Assembly (NCBI RefSeq): GCF_000024545.1
Contig: NC_013947.1
Coordinates: 2,046,001 to 2,110,000 of the forward strand
Reading direction: 5' to 3'
Source of the DNA: Stackebrandtia nassauensis DSM 44728
Lineage (GTDB): Bacteria > Actinomycetota > Actinomycetes > Mycobacteriales > Micromonosporaceae
DNA length: 64,000 bases
The notes beneath the pieces are model-generated. The model had not been told where the DNA came from. It searched no databases and saw only the letters and a list, made by a program, of their open reading frames with translations. Made by a program: the position numbers and the translations under genes. Below, piece by piece: positions 24,536-32,842 of the stretch. How positions within the stretch are numbered: the first letter of the stretch is position 1; every line of letters begins with the position of its first letter.

Positions 24536-26110
24536 ATGAACACCACCGGCGAGACCCTACCCCCACCGAAGGCCACCAGCCGGGAGTGGATCGGCCTGGC
24601 CGTCCTGGCACTGCCGACCCTGTTGCTGTCATTGGACCTGAGCGTGCTGTACCTCGCCCTGCCGCAACTGAGCGCCGACCTGCGTCCGTCCAGTACCCAG
24701 ACACTGTGGATCTTGGACAGTTACGGCTTCATGATCGCCGGTTTCCTCGTCACCATGGGGACACTGGGCGATCGCATCGGCCGACGCAAGCTGCTGCTGA
24801 TCGGCGCCGCCGCCTTCGGTGTCGCCTCACTGGCGGCCGCCTACGCGACCTCGCCGGAGATGCTGATCGCCGCCCGGGTGCTGTTGGGAGTGGCCGGGGC
24901 GACCCAGATGCCGTCGCTGCTGGCGTTGATCGGCAACATGTTCAAGGACGCGAAACAGCGTTCCTTCGCCATCGCGACCTGGATGAGCTGCTTCATGGGC
25001 GGCATGGCCGTCGGCCCCGTCATCGGCGGCTTCCTGCTGGAGAACTTCTGGTGGGGCTCGGTGTTCCTCATCGGAGTGCCGGTCATGGTGGTGCTGCTGG
25101 TGGCCGGTCCGTTCCTGCTGCCGGAGTACAAGGACGGCTCGGCCGGACGCGTCGACCTGATCAGTGTCGCGCTGTCGCTGCTGGCGATCCTGCCGTTCAT
25201 CTACGGGCTCAAGGAGATCGCCAAGACCGGCGTGCAGGTGTCGCATGTGGCCGCGATCGCCGTCGGGCTGGCGTTCGGCGCGGTGTTCGTCCGTCGGCAG
25301 CGCCGCCTGAAGGACCCGCTGCTCGACCTGCGGCTGTTCGGCAACCGGACCTTCACCGCGGCCCTGACCTCGATGAGCCTGGGCGCCGGCATCATGGGCG
25401 GCGTCATGTTCCTGTTCAACCAGTACCTCCAGATGGTCGCCGGACTGTCCCCACTGGAGGCAGGACTGTGGATGGTGCCGCCGTCGGTCTTCATGATCAC
25501 CATCACCCAGATCACCCCGGCCATCGCCCGCGCCATGCGCCGCGACCACCTGATCGCCACCGGTTTCGCGCTGGCGGCGGTGGGCATCTTCATCCTGGCC
25601 CAGGTCGAGGCGGACTCCGGTCCGCTGATGCTGGTCGCCGGTATGACCGTCACCGCGATGGGCATGGCGCCGCTGGGCATGGTCTGCACCGACATCGTGA
25701 TCGGCTCGGTCCCGCCGGAGAAGGCCGGTTCGGCGTCGTCCATGTCGGAGACCAGCGCCGAGTTCGGCATCGCCATGGGCGTGGCGGTCTTCGGCAGCCT
25801 CGCCACCGCCGTCTACCGGGGCGGTATCGACATCCCCGAGGGCACCCCGGACGCCGCTGCTGCCGCCGCCCGCGAGAGCCTGCCCGGCGCCGCAGAGGCC
25901 GCCAAGGATCTGCCCGGCCAGCTGGGCGCCGGACTGCTGGACACTGCCCGCGAGGCGTTCACGTCCGGTCTGGGCGTGGTGGCCACGGTGGGCGCGATCG
26001 TGATGGTCGGCCTGGCGGCGTTGGGCCTGGTCATGTTCCGGGAACGCAAGACCACGCCGGAACCGACCGCCGAACAGCAGGACCGGGAAACCGAACTCGT
26101 CAACGCGTAA
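24536..26110 (+). CDS. MFS drug exporter, DHA2 (14-helix) family
   Basis: 524 aa with 14 predicted transmembrane helices. Motif A between helices 2 and 3 is GDRIGRRKLLL; the helix-5 antiporter motif region (GGMAVGPVIGGFLLE) is present. QacA/LfrA/EmrB-like proton-coupled efflux of lipophilic or cationic compounds. GAGGAG lies 8 nt before ATG 24536. The following SnoaL-like gene starts 25 nt after the stop and is probably co-transcribed. Control is likely by the divergent HxlR protein. Confidence 0.92.
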   Translation: MNTTGETLPPPKATSREWIGLAVLALPTLLLSLDLSVLYLALPQLSADLRPSSTQTLWILDSYGFMIAGFLVTMGTLGDRIGRRKLLLIGAAAFGVASLAAAYATSPEMLIAARVLLGVAGATQMPSLLALIGNMFKDAKQRSFAIATWMSCFMGGMAVGPVIGGFLLENFWWGSVFLIGVPVMVVLLVAGPFLLPEYKDGSAGRVDLISVALSLLAILPFIYGLKEIAKTGVQVSHVAAIAVGLAFGAVFVRRQRRLKDPLLDLRLFGNRTFTAALTSMSLGAGIMGGVMFLFNQYLQMVAGLSPLEAGLWMVPPSVFMITITQITPAIARAMRRDHLIATGFALAAVGIFILAQVEADSGPLMLVAGMTVTAMGMAPLGMVCTDIVIGSVPPEKAGSASSMSETSAEFGIAMGVAVFGSLATAVYRGGIDIPEGTPDAAAAAARESLPGAAEAAKDLPGQLGAGLLDTAREAFTSGLGVVATVGAIVMVGLAALGLVMFRERKTTPEPTAEQQDRETELVNA

Positions 26111-26135
26111 CCTCACACGAACCAGGGAGGATCCC

Positions 26136-26474
26136 ATGTCCAACACCGACGTCGTCCGGGCCATGTTCGACAACTACCGCGCCCAGAACCGGGAGGCCAC
26201 CGAGGCCCTGCTGGCCGAGGACTTCGAGTTCACCAGCCCGAACGACGACCACATCGACAAGGCCGCGTACCTGGAGCACTGCTTCCCGACCGCGCACCGC
26301 TTCGTCACCCAGGCACTGCTGGACGTCGTCGAGGCGAGCACCGACGGCGTGTTCGCCCGCTACGAATACGAACTCACCGACGGCGAACGGTACCGCAACA
26401 CCGAACACTTCACCGTCCGCGACGGCAGGATACGAGCGGTGGAGGTCTACTTCGGAGGCAAGTTCCCCGCCTGA
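26136..26474 (+). CDS. SnoaL-like / NTF2-fold small protein
   Basis: 112 aa, alpha+beta cone of the ketosteroid-isomerase/SnoaL type: an N-terminal helix (MSNTDVVRAMFDNY), then FEFTSPNDD and a final strand run ending VRDGRIRAVEVYFGGKF. Members act as small-molecule isomerases, cyclases or binding proteins. GGGAGG supports ATG 26136. Second gene of the exporter operon, so it may modify or bind the exported compound (inference). Convergent with marR, 5 nt apart. Confidence 0.82.
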   Translation: MSNTDVVRAMFDNYRAQNREATEALLAEDFEFTSPNDDHIDKAAYLEHCFPTAHRFVTQALLDVVEASTDGVFARYEYELTDGERYRNTEHFTVRDGRIRAVEVYFGGKFPA

Positions 26475-26479
26475 CCCGC

Positions 26480-26938
26480 TCAGGCCGGTTCGGGCCCCCG
26501 CAAACCGAACCCGGTCGCCATGGCACGCAGACCGCGACGCAACGCGTCGCGGTCTTGTGCTGTCAAAGTGGACAACAACTCGGTCTCGAGCCCGGCGGCG
26601 ACCTCGGCGCACCGGTCCAGCAGCGCCCGGCCGGACTCGGTCAGGGCCAGCACCTGGCGGCGACGGTCCCCGGCGTCGCGGACGCGTTCGATCGCGCCGT
26701 GCTCCTCCAGGTGATCGGCCAGCGCCACCAGCAGGCTCGGCGCCACCCCCATGAGCCGCGCCAATTCTAGCTGCGAGGTCGCCTGATACAGGCTCAGCGC
26801 GTTCAGCACCCCGACGTGTTTGGGCTTGAGATCGAGTTTCGTCATCTCGGCGGCGAATCGCTCGGTGATGATCGCGCCGAGCGTCCCCAGCTGAAAGGTC
26901 GCGGTGTCGCTGAGCGCGACTGACTTTGACTTCGCCAC
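26480..26938 (-). CDS. MarR-family transcriptional regulator
   Basis: 152 aa. The winged helix with beta hairpin is complete: QLELARLMGVAPSLLVALADHL for recognition and AGDRRRQVLALTESG for the wing with the DxRxxR-like motif. GTG/ATG upstream contexts are weak; the start is set by family length. A canonical promoter for the divergent membrane-protein gene lies inside its 5' coding end, so MarR bound there would block both directions. Target and ligand are not known. Confidence 0.88.
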   Translation of the reverse strand: MAKSKSVALSDTATFQLGTLGAIITERFAAEMTKLDLKPKHVGVLNALSLYQATSQLELARLMGVAPSLLVALADHLEEHGAIERVRDAGDRRRQVLALTESGRALLDRCAEVAAGLETELLSTLTAQDRDALRRGLRAMATGFGLRGPEPA

Positions 26939-26954
26939 CTCGACATGTTACGTT
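26926..26954 (+). promoter_or_regulatory. Consensus promoter for the leaderless membrane-protein gene
   Basis: TTGACT (26926-26931), a 17-bp spacer, TACGTT (26949-26954), then 6 nt to ATG 26961. The spacing is exact for a sigma-70-type promoter firing at the start codon. It overlaps the 5' end of marR. Confidence 0.7.
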
Positions 26955-26960
26955 CTCACA

Positions 26961-26992
26961 ATGATTCAAGCTCTGAATGATTCTAACTCTGA
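26961..26992 (+). repeat. Two 16-bp tandem repeats at the start codon
   Basis: Units 26961-26976 and 26977-26992 match at 14 of 16 positions. They begin with the ATG itself, right at the predicted transcription start, and could be a MarR binding site inside coding sequence. Confidence 0.55.
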
Positions 26993-27380
26993 ACGAAAAT
27001 GGTCGCGAACCATCCGCGTCGTCAACGCCGTCCTGGCCGCCGGAACCGCGGCCTTCGCCGTGGCCGCACTCATCCACCCGCCGCTGGCGGTGGCCGGAAC
27101 CGTCACCGACAGCACCACCTTCTACGTCCAGATCTACGCCGCCCGTGCGATCCCGCTGGGCCTGGCCGTCGCGGTCCTGGCGTTGAGCCGAAACCGCCGC
27201 GCCCTGCCCGCGCTGCTGCTGGTCGCCGGTGTCGTCCAGCTGGCCGACGTGGTCATCGGTGTGTCGCAGGCCAACCCGGGCATGACCATCACGGCGGTCA
27301 TCGCCGCAGCCGTGCCGCTGTGGTCGGCGTGGTATCTGAGGGCCGAGCGCGGATCGCGGCGCGCTCTCGGTGTGACATGA
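26961..27380 (+). CDS. Small integral membrane protein
   Basis: 139 aa with about four transmembrane helices (VVNAVLAAGTAAFAVAALI, IPLGLAVAVLALS, ALLLVAGVVQLADVVIG, ITAVIAAAVPLWSAW), like DUF4267-type actinobacterial proteins. ATG 26961 follows a consensus promoter by 6 nt with no ribosome site, i.e. leaderless. The first 32 nt of the gene are two 16-bp tandem repeats encoding MIQALNDSNSE. Divergent from marR and probably its target. Function unknown. Confidence 0.72.
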   Translation: MIQALNDSNSERKWSRTIRVVNAVLAAGTAAFAVAALIHPPLAVAGTVTDSTTFYVQIYAARAIPLGLAVAVLALSRNRRALPALLLVAGVVQLADVVIGVSQANPGMTITAVIAAAVPLWSAWYLRAERGSRRALGVT

Positions 27381-27397
27381 CTGTCGAAAGCCGACAG

Positions 27398-27439
27398 ACG
27401 GTCGTGGCCCGCGCGAAACAGCTCGCGGGCCACGACCGT
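27398..27439. terminator. Bidirectional terminator-like hairpin
   Basis: A perfect 16-bp stem (27398-27413 with 27424-27439) has a 10-nt loop, between the convergent membrane-protein and MMPL genes. Confidence 0.7.
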
Positions 27440-27443
27440 CACG

Positions 27444-29633
27444 CTATGCGCGAACGGTGACCGGGTCCGTCGCACCACTGGCGCGGTCCGACGGTTCGGG
27501 CTGCTTCGACAACGCCGACGGCCACCAGCTCTTGCGGTCCAGCAAACTCAGCAGCGCGGGCAGGATGAGGATCCGCACCACCACCGCGTCCAGCAGCACT
27601 CCCAGCGCCAGCGTGAAGCCGAGCTGCTTCATCTCGATCCGGTCGATCAGCATGAAGGCCGCGAACACCGACACCATGATGATCGCCGCGCTGGACACCA
27701 CCCCGGCCGAGGACAGGATGCCGTTGTAGGCCGCCTGCCGGGTGGACTCGCCGCGCAGCGCGTGTTCCCGGATCCGGCTGATCACGAAGATCTGGTAGTC
27801 CAGCGATAGTCCGAACAGGATCGTGAACACCATCAGCGGGGTGCGCGACCCGATGAAACCCGGCGAGTCGAAGCCCAGCAGTCCCTCGGCCCACTCGCCC
27901 TGGAACACCAGCACCAGCGAACCCCAGGCCGCCAGCACCGACAGCAGGTTGAGACCCAGACCGACGGCGGCCAGCACCACGGACCGGAACGCGATGAGCA
28001 TCATGACGAAGGTCGCCACCAGGACGAACCCGACCACCCAGAACAGGTGCGTCGCCTGAAGTTCGGAGTAGTCGTGGGCGTAGGCGGGTTCACCCGAGAC
28101 CGCGAACTCGGCGCCGTCGATCTTGGCGAACTCCTTCGGCACCAGGTCACCGCGCAGCAGTTCGAGCGAGCGCGCGGCCCGGTCGTCGCTGGTGGGGTAG
28201 GGGACCGGCAGTTCCAGGGCGGCGGTGCGCTCGTCCTTCGAGACCAGGAGCCGCGGCTCGGTGGTGGGGCTGAACAGTTCGTTGTCGGAGGTCTCCTCCC
28301 ACAGTCGCCGCATCGTAGCCGCCAGTTCGTCGGTGTGCTCGGCGTCGACGCGCGCCACCACCTTGTGCAGCACGCCCTTGTCCGGGAACGCCTCGGTCAT
28401 CTCGTCGTAGGTGGCCAGGGTCGGCAGCGACTTGGGGAAGGTCTCCTTGCCCTCGACGCTCAGCTTGATGCCCAGCGCGGGCGCGGCCAGCGCGACCAGC
28501 ACCAACCCACCGATGAGGACACTGGCCACCGGGTGGTTCATCACCGGGCGCAGCATCGCGGGCCACAGCCGGGCGGGTTTACGGGCCCGGCGGCGGCGAC
28601 CGTCGACGCGCTTGCCCATCTTGGCCAGCAGCGCCGGAAGTACGGTCAGCGAGCTGATCATCGCGACGGCCACCACGATGACGCAGGCCGTGGCGATCGA
28701 GTAGAAGATGACGTCGCCCGACAGGTACAGACCCGCCATGGACACCACGACCGCCACACCCGACACCAGGATGGCGTGCCCGGAGGTGCGGGCGGCCAGT
28801 TCGACCGCCGCGGCCTGACTGAGGCTGCCGTTGCGTTCCCGTTCCTCGCGGACCCGCTTGACGTAGAACAGCGAGTAGTCGACGCCCACGGCCATACCCA
28901 TCATGACCAGGACGCTGGTGACCGCGCCGCCCGCGTCGGGGAAGAAGTGCGAGGCGATCGCGTAGATCCCCATCGAGGCCATGATGGACGAAATCGCCAG
29001 CAGCAGCGGCACTCCGGCCAGCAGCAGCGACCCGAACACGGCGAACAGGATGATCAGGGTGATCGGCATGGTGAACAGCTCGGCGCGTCCCAGGTCCGAC
29101 CCCAGCTGGTTGTCGAGTTGGTGCGACACCGACTCGTCGCCAGTCTGGCGCACGTTCACGTCGGGGTGGTCGGCCTGGACGGCTTCGGTGGTCTCCAACA
29201 GCGGCTCGATGTGGTCGGGCGCCTCATGGGCGGGCATCGACATGGTGAGCGACACCAGTACCGATTCGCCGTCCTTGGAAGTCTCCGGGCCGGCGATGTC
29301 CGACACCTCGGTCAACGCGTCCATACGCTTTTCGACGTCGGCGGCGGCCTTGGCCGCGAGCTCGGGGTCCAGTTTCCCGTCCTTGGCGGTGATCAGGACC
29401 TTTTCCACAGCCGGGGCCGCGATGTCGGCGTCCTCGGCCATGGCCTCGGCCTCACCGGCCTCGCCGACCCAGAAGTCGGAGAACTCGGTCTGCTGGGTGC
29501 CCATCGCGGAGCCGACGCCGAAGACGACGGCCACGAAGCCGATCCAGACGAGTATCGCCCGCCACGGGTGTACGGCGCTCCAGGACGCCATCCGGACGGT
29601 GAACGTCCGTGGGGGAGAAGCGTTGGTGTGCAT
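27444..29633 (-). CDS. MMPL/RND-family transporter
   Basis: 729 aa. Two repeats of one helix, a large extracellular domain and five helices, the MmpL/SCO-type layout. GVDYSLFYVKRVREE (first repeat) and FGLSLDYQIFVISRIREH (second) are the RND motifs carrying the Asp-Tyr pairs of the proton relay. Such proteins export lipids or antibiotics using the proton gradient. ATG 29633 has AAGGA about 11 nt upstream. A small membrane/coiled-coil protein and a winged-helix regulator lie just upstream on the same strand and are likely functional partners. Cargo unknown. Confidence 0.9.
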   Translation of the reverse strand: MHTNASPPRTFTVRMASWSAVHPWRAILVWIGFVAVVFGVGSAMGTQQTEFSDFWVGEAGEAEAMAEDADIAAPAVEKVLITAKDGKLDPELAAKAAADVEKRMDALTEVSDIAGPETSKDGESVLVSLTMSMPAHEAPDHIEPLLETTEAVQADHPDVNVRQTGDESVSHQLDNQLGSDLGRAELFTMPITLIILFAVFGSLLLAGVPLLLAISSIMASMGIYAIASHFFPDAGGAVTSVLVMMGMAVGVDYSLFYVKRVREERERNGSLSQAAAVELAARTSGHAILVSGVAVVVSMAGLYLSGDVIFYSIATACVIVVAVAMISSLTVLPALLAKMGKRVDGRRRRARKPARLWPAMLRPVMNHPVASVLIGGLVLVALAAPALGIKLSVEGKETFPKSLPTLATYDEMTEAFPDKGVLHKVVARVDAEHTDELAATMRRLWEETSDNELFSPTTEPRLLVSKDERTAALELPVPYPTSDDRAARSLELLRGDLVPKEFAKIDGAEFAVSGEPAYAHDYSELQATHLFWVVGFVLVATFVMMLIAFRSVVLAAVGLGLNLLSVLAAWGSLVLVFQGEWAEGLLGFDSPGFIGSRTPLMVFTILFGLSLDYQIFVISRIREHALRGESTRQAAYNGILSSAGVVSSAAIIMVSVFAAFMLIDRIEMKQLGFTLALGVLLDAVVVRILILPALLSLLDRKSWWPSALSKQPEPSDRASGATDPVTVRA

Positions 29634-29767
29634 GGGTTTCCAATCCTTGTCAAAATGGGCAGGGGGTATCGCCACGCGGTGCCGGGGCACGCGTGTGGAC
29701 AGTTGTGTGGGTATGGGGAACTAACCTTCGGTCGAAACCGAAGTCAAAACCGCTGTCGAAGCCGCTG

Positions 29768-30007
29768 TCAGCCTTCGTCGACGCTGCGCAAAAGCCGCTC
29801 CACTTCCGACAGTCGCAGCGTCAGGCTGTTCAGCTCGGCGCGCAGCGCGGCCTGCTGTTCGAGCGACTTCTCGGCGAACTTGCGGTACTCGTCCAGCGCC
29901 GGAGTACTCGCGCGGGTGCGCAACAGCTTGAAGTACGAGGTCAGCGACACTGTGAGACCGGTGATGAAGATCGCGATGATCACGATCGGTATCAGGGCGT
30001 CCCTCAT
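29768..30007 (-). CDS. Single-pass membrane protein with cytoplasmic coiled coil
   Basis: 79 aa: one transmembrane helix (PIVIIAIFITGLTVSLTSYF, about residues 6-26) followed by a charged heptad-rich segment (EKSLEQQAALRAELNSLTL...) likely to oligomerise. ATG 30007 directly follows the stop of the winged-helix gene (TAG ATG on the coding strand), so translation is coupled. It sits between a regulator and an MMPL exporter. It may tether the regulator to the membrane or act as an accessory of the pump; both are inference, and the gene is not recognised. Confidence 0.72.
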   Translation of the reverse strand: MRDALIPIVIIAIFITGLTVSLTSYFKLLRTRASTPALDEYRKFAEKSLEQQAALRAELNSLTLRLSEVERLLRSVDEG

Positions 30008-30334
30008 CTATGTCTCCACTTCTGAATTGTCATTCCCGTCGCCTTGGTCGGCGGCGAGCGCGGCGCGGATCGTGTCCACTGTGATGGTCAGCTCGAAGTC
30101 GGTGAGTTCGAAGAACTTCATCGCCTTACCGTCCTCGGACAGTTCCAGTTCCCCGGAGACGATCCCGGCTTTCTCCAGGCGCTCCAGGTGCATGTACAGC
30201 AGCGGACGCGACAAACCCAGCCGCCGGGCCAGTTCACTGACGTGAACCCGGCCCCCGGCCAGTTCGGCGATGATCCGCAGCCGCTGGGTGTGACCGATGG
30301 CGGCGAGCGTGGCCAGCAGTTCCGCGCTGGTCAA
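30008..30334 (-). CDS. Winged-helix (ArsR-like) transcriptional regulator with TTG start
   Basis: 108 aa. The HTH has IGHTQRLRIIAEL and VSELARRLGLSRPLLYMHLERLEKAGIV, as in ArsR-like regulators. It has no Cys metal site, so it probably senses an organic ligand or partner protein. TTG 30334 is the only possible start: GGGGAGG lies 5 nt upstream and an in-frame stop (TGA) directly precedes it. The 26-bp palindrome at 30361-30386 lies in its promoter region. First gene of the unit with the coiled-coil protein and probably the MMPL pump. Confidence 0.85.
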   Translation of the reverse strand: MTSAELLATLAAIGHTQRLRIIAELAGGRVHVSELARRLGLSRPLLYMHLERLEKAGIVSGELELSEDGKAMKFFELTDFELTITVDTIRAALAADQGDGNDNSEVET

Positions 30335-30360
30335 TCACACCTCCCCAAGGGTCGTGGTTT

Positions 30361-30386
30361 CACCTGTCAGTCAAAACTTACAGGTG
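30361..30386. promoter_or_regulatory. 26-bp palindrome upstream of the winged-helix gene
   Basis: CACCTGT-AGT-ACT-ACAGGTG with a 4-nt centre: 10 of 11 positions per arm pair. It lies 27 nt before the TTG start, in an 82-nt gap after the TetR gene. Likely autoregulatory operator. Confidence 0.65.
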
Positions 30387-30416
30387 GCCCGAGTCGTCGT
30401 CATGGGGGAAAACCCC

Positions 30417-31025
30417 CTATTTGGCCCCCGGCCTTCGCAGCCCGTCCAGCATGGCGGTCAGGGCGCGCATGGTCGCGGCGATGTCGTCCGGACCGGACGC
30501 GTGCGCCAGCCACAACGCCGCCTCGTTCATCGCCCCGGACAGCAAGTGCACCAACGGTTTCACCGGTTGCGTGGGCAGGACTTCCTCTTCGATGAGCTCC
30601 TCGATCATCTCGGTGAGGTGACGCTCGGAGGCCGAGGCGTCCAGGGCCTTCCACTCCCGCCAGCCCAGCACGGCGGGTCCGTCGATGAGCAGGATCCGCT
30701 GCGTCACCGGGTCGACGCTGGCGCGCAGGAAGGCGTCGCAGCCGTGCAGCAGCTGCTCCCACGGGTCCTCACTCGCCTCCGCCGCGGCCGCCACTCGCTC
30801 GCCCACCTCGTCGTGCACCTGCGCGATGACGGCCCGGAACAGGTCGGCCTTGCTGTCGAAGTGGTGGTAGAGCGCGCCCTTGGTGACCCCGGCATGCGCG
30901 ACGATCTCGGTCAGTCCCACGTCGGCGTAACCCCGGCGCGCGAACAGGGATCGCGCCCGGCTCACCAGTCGGTCGCGGGTCTGGGCGGCGGCTTCGGCTT
31001 TGCCGGGGGCTGTCGGTTTGGCCAC
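30417..31025 (-). CDS. TetR-family transcriptional regulator
   Basis: 202 aa. HTH at about 17-62 (LTEIVAHAGVTKGALYHHFDSK), a typical KGALYHHF recognition helix; the C-terminal part resembles TetR_C_33-like ligand-binding domains. GTG 31025. It is divergent from a VOC/glyoxalase gene across two near-identical palindromes ACATACCG-N-CGGTATGT, a sequence class bound by this kind of TetR protein. The repressor therefore likely controls itself and the VOC gene. Confidence 0.9.
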   Translation of the reverse strand: MAKPTAPGKAEAAAQTRDRLVSRARSLFARRGYADVGLTEIVAHAGVTKGALYHHFDSKADLFRAVIAQVHDEVGERVAAAAEASEDPWEQLLHGCDAFLRASVDPVTQRILLIDGPAVLGWREWKALDASASERHLTEMIEELIEEEVLPTQPVKPLVHLLSGAMNEAALWLAHASGPDDIAATMRALTAMLDGLRRPGAK

Positions 31026-31050
31026 AGTGGCTCACTCTACCCTTGCCGAT

Positions 31051-31099
31051 TTGACATACCGTCGGTATGTTGAACCTTGACATACCGACGGTATGTCAA
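31051..31099. promoter_or_regulatory. Pair of TetR operators overlapping a promoter
   Basis: 31077-31099 is a perfect palindrome with 11-bp arms around A31088; 31051-31073 is a second copy with two mismatched pairs. Centres are 26 bp apart. Each begins with TTGACA, and ATCTAT lies 17 bp after the second one, so the operator fills the -35/-10 spacer of the VOC gene. Confidence 0.85.
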
Positions 31100-31117
31100 A
31101 TCTATGAGGAGCGGATC

Positions 31118-31534
31118 ATGCGCCTGAACAGCTTTTACCCCGTGATCGGCACCGAGCGCATCGCCGAGTCGACCGCGTTCTACACCCAGCACTTCGGATT
31201 CGAGATCACCTTCCAGGCCGACTGGTACGTCAGCCTCAACCGGCCCGGGGATCGCTCCTACGAGCTGGCGCTGCTGGATCCGAGCCACGAGACCGTCCCG
31301 GCCGCCTACCGGCGTCCGGTGGCCGGGCTGTTGCTGAACTTCGAGGTCGACGACGTCGACGCCGAGTACGACCGGCTGGTGACCACAGCCGGACTGAAGC
31401 CCGAACTGGACATCCGCAGTGAGGACTTCGGACAGCGGCACTTCATCGTCGCCGACCCCAACGGGGTGCTCATCGACGTCATCACCAACATCGAACCGGT
31501 CGGGGAGTACGCCGAGCAGTACGTCTCCGGGTGA
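31118..31534 (+). CDS. VOC-superfamily (glyoxalase/bleomycin-resistance-like) protein
   Basis: 138 aa, two beta-alpha-beta-beta-beta modules. [17 protein letters not shown] opens module one and [16 protein letters not shown] with [14 protein letters not shown] closes module two; metal ligands are not certain. Could be a dioxygenase-like enzyme or a drug-sequestering protein. GAGGAG before ATG 31118. Regulated by the divergent TetR through the palindromes just upstream. Substrate unknown. Confidence 0.87.
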   Translation: MRLNSFYPVIGTERIAESTAFYTQHFGFEITFQADWYVSLNRPGDRSYELALLDPSHETVPAAYRRPVAGLLLNFEVDDVDAEYDRLVTTAGLKPELDIRSEDFGQRHFIVADPNGVLIDVITNIEPVGEYAEQYVSG

Positions 31535-31549
31535 CCCGAAACGCCGAAC

Positions 31550-31578
31550 CGGCCCGCCCCGACGAACGGGGCGGGCCG
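31550..31578. terminator. GC-rich hairpin between convergent genes
   Basis: A perfect 11-bp stem (31550-31560 with 31568-31578) has a 7-nt loop, between the VOC gene and ahpD. There is no T-run; function is inferred from position. Confidence 0.5.
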
Positions 31579-31610
31579 AAAATCGTCGCGCGCGAACGCG
31601 TCCGCGCGGC

Positions 31611-32141
31611 TCAGGCCAGCGCCGCCTCGGCGTCCAGCGTGACCGCCACGGCGTGCACGACCCCCGCGATGCGCAGCGCGTCGTTCACGTTGTCCCGCGA
31701 GGCCCCCGAACCCGTCAGCGTCTTCTCGTGCGACTCCAGGCAGACCCCGCAGCCGGTCACGGCCGACACCGCCAGGCTCCACAGCTCGAAGTCGAGCTTC
31801 GCGACGCCGGGCGAGGCGATGATCTGCATCCGCAGCCGTGCCGGGATGGTCTGGTACGCCTCGTCACCGACCAGGTGCTTGGCCCGGTAGTACACATTGT
31901 TCATCGCCATGATGGACGCCGCCGCCTTGGCGGCCCGCAGCGCCTCTTCCGAGATGTTCTTGGCCGCCTCCTCGGTGATCTCGCGCAGCACCCGCGCGTT
32001 GCGAGACGCCACGGCGGTGGCCACCAGCGTCCCCCACAGCTGCTGCGGGGTCAGTGACGACGTCGTGGTCACCGAACCGAGGTTGAGCTTGGTGTCCCTG
32101 GCGTATTCCGGCAGTTCCTGTTTGAGGGTGTCGATGCCCAT
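31611..32141 (-). CDS. ahpD: Alkyl hydroperoxide reductase AhpD
   Basis: 176 aa. Carboxymuconolactone-decarboxylase fold with the redox pair Cys131-Gly-Val-Cys134 followed by Glu136 and His138 (CGVCLESH), the proton-relay set of AhpD. It reduces AhpC, taking electrons from the lipoyl/dihydrolipoamide system as known in mycobacteria. ATG 32141 overlaps the ahpC stop by 1 nt (TAATG), so the pair is translated together. Antioxidant defence in the cytosol. Confidence 0.95.
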   Translation of the reverse strand: MGIDTLKQELPEYARDTKLNLGSVTTTSSLTPQQLWGTLVATAVASRNARVLREITEEAAKNISEEALRAAKAAASIMAMNNVYYRAKHLVGDEAYQTIPARLRMQIIASPGVAKLDFELWSLAVSAVTGCGVCLESHEKTLTGSGASRDNVNDALRIAGVVHAVAVTLDAEAALA

Positions 32142-32692
32142 TACGCCGCCAGCAGCTTGGTGGCGTCCAGGGTGTCGCCGCCCTTGTTCCAGTTGCAGGG
32201 GCACAGCTCGTCGGTCTGCAGCGCGTCCAGGACCCGCAGCACCTCGGCGACGTTGCGGCCCACCGAACCGGCGGTGACCATGACGAACTGGATCACGTTG
32301 TCGGGGTCGACGATGAAGGTGGCGCGCTGGGCGACGCCGTCCTCACCGAGCACGCCTGCGGCCTCGGTCAGCTCGCGCCGGATGTCCGACAGCATCGGGA
32401 ACGGCAGCTCCCGCAGGTCGGGGTGGTCCTTGCGCCACGCGTAGTGGACGAACTCGCTGTCGACCGACCAGCCGAGCACCTGGGCGTCGCGGTCGGCGAA
32501 CTCGCCGGTCAGGCGGCCGAACTCGGCGATCTCTGTCGGACAGACAAACGTGAAGTCCTTGGGCCAGCTGAAGAGCACCCGCCATTGGCCCTCGTAGGTC
32601 TTGTGGTTGATCGTGTCGAAGGCGTTCTCGGGTTCGAGCGAGACGCAGGCGGTCAGCTCGTACTCGGGAAACTTCTCTCCAACGGTCAGCAC
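32141..32692 (-). CDS. ahpC: Peroxiredoxin AhpC
   Basis: 183 aa, typical two-Cys peroxiredoxin. Peroxidatic Cys51 is in FTFVCPTE, and the C-terminal ELCPCNW has Cys164 and Cys166, the arrangement of AhpD-dependent AhpC. It reduces H2O2, organic hydroperoxides and peroxynitrite. GTG 32692 has GAGGAG 9 nt upstream. The usual divergent oxyR is absent; a thioesterase gene lies there instead, so control is by a regulator outside this window. Confidence 0.95.
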   Translation of the reverse strand: MLTVGEKFPEYELTACVSLEPENAFDTINHKTYEGQWRVLFSWPKDFTFVCPTEIAEFGRLTGEFADRDAQVLGWSVDSEFVHYAWRKDHPDLRELPFPMLSDIRRELTEAAGVLGEDGVAQRATFIVDPDNVIQFVMVTAGSVGRNVAEVLRVLDALQTDELCPCNWNKGGDTLDATKLLAA

Positions 32693-32842
32693 GGATGATC
32701 TCCTCGTGTAAGTCGTTTGGGTGACGCGATCGTCGCGCCCCGTGTTTTCTGGAACCGTTCAAGAATGTACTCGACGGGTCCGACACCGTCGGGGCCCGCT
32801 GGCCCGGCGTGTGGGCAGCGTCTCGGCTTCCCAAGCGCCACA

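Noticed and set aside
32693-32842. OxyR or Fur site between ahpC and the thioesterase gene
   Set aside because: No clear palindrome matching known OxyR or Fur boxes was found by eye.
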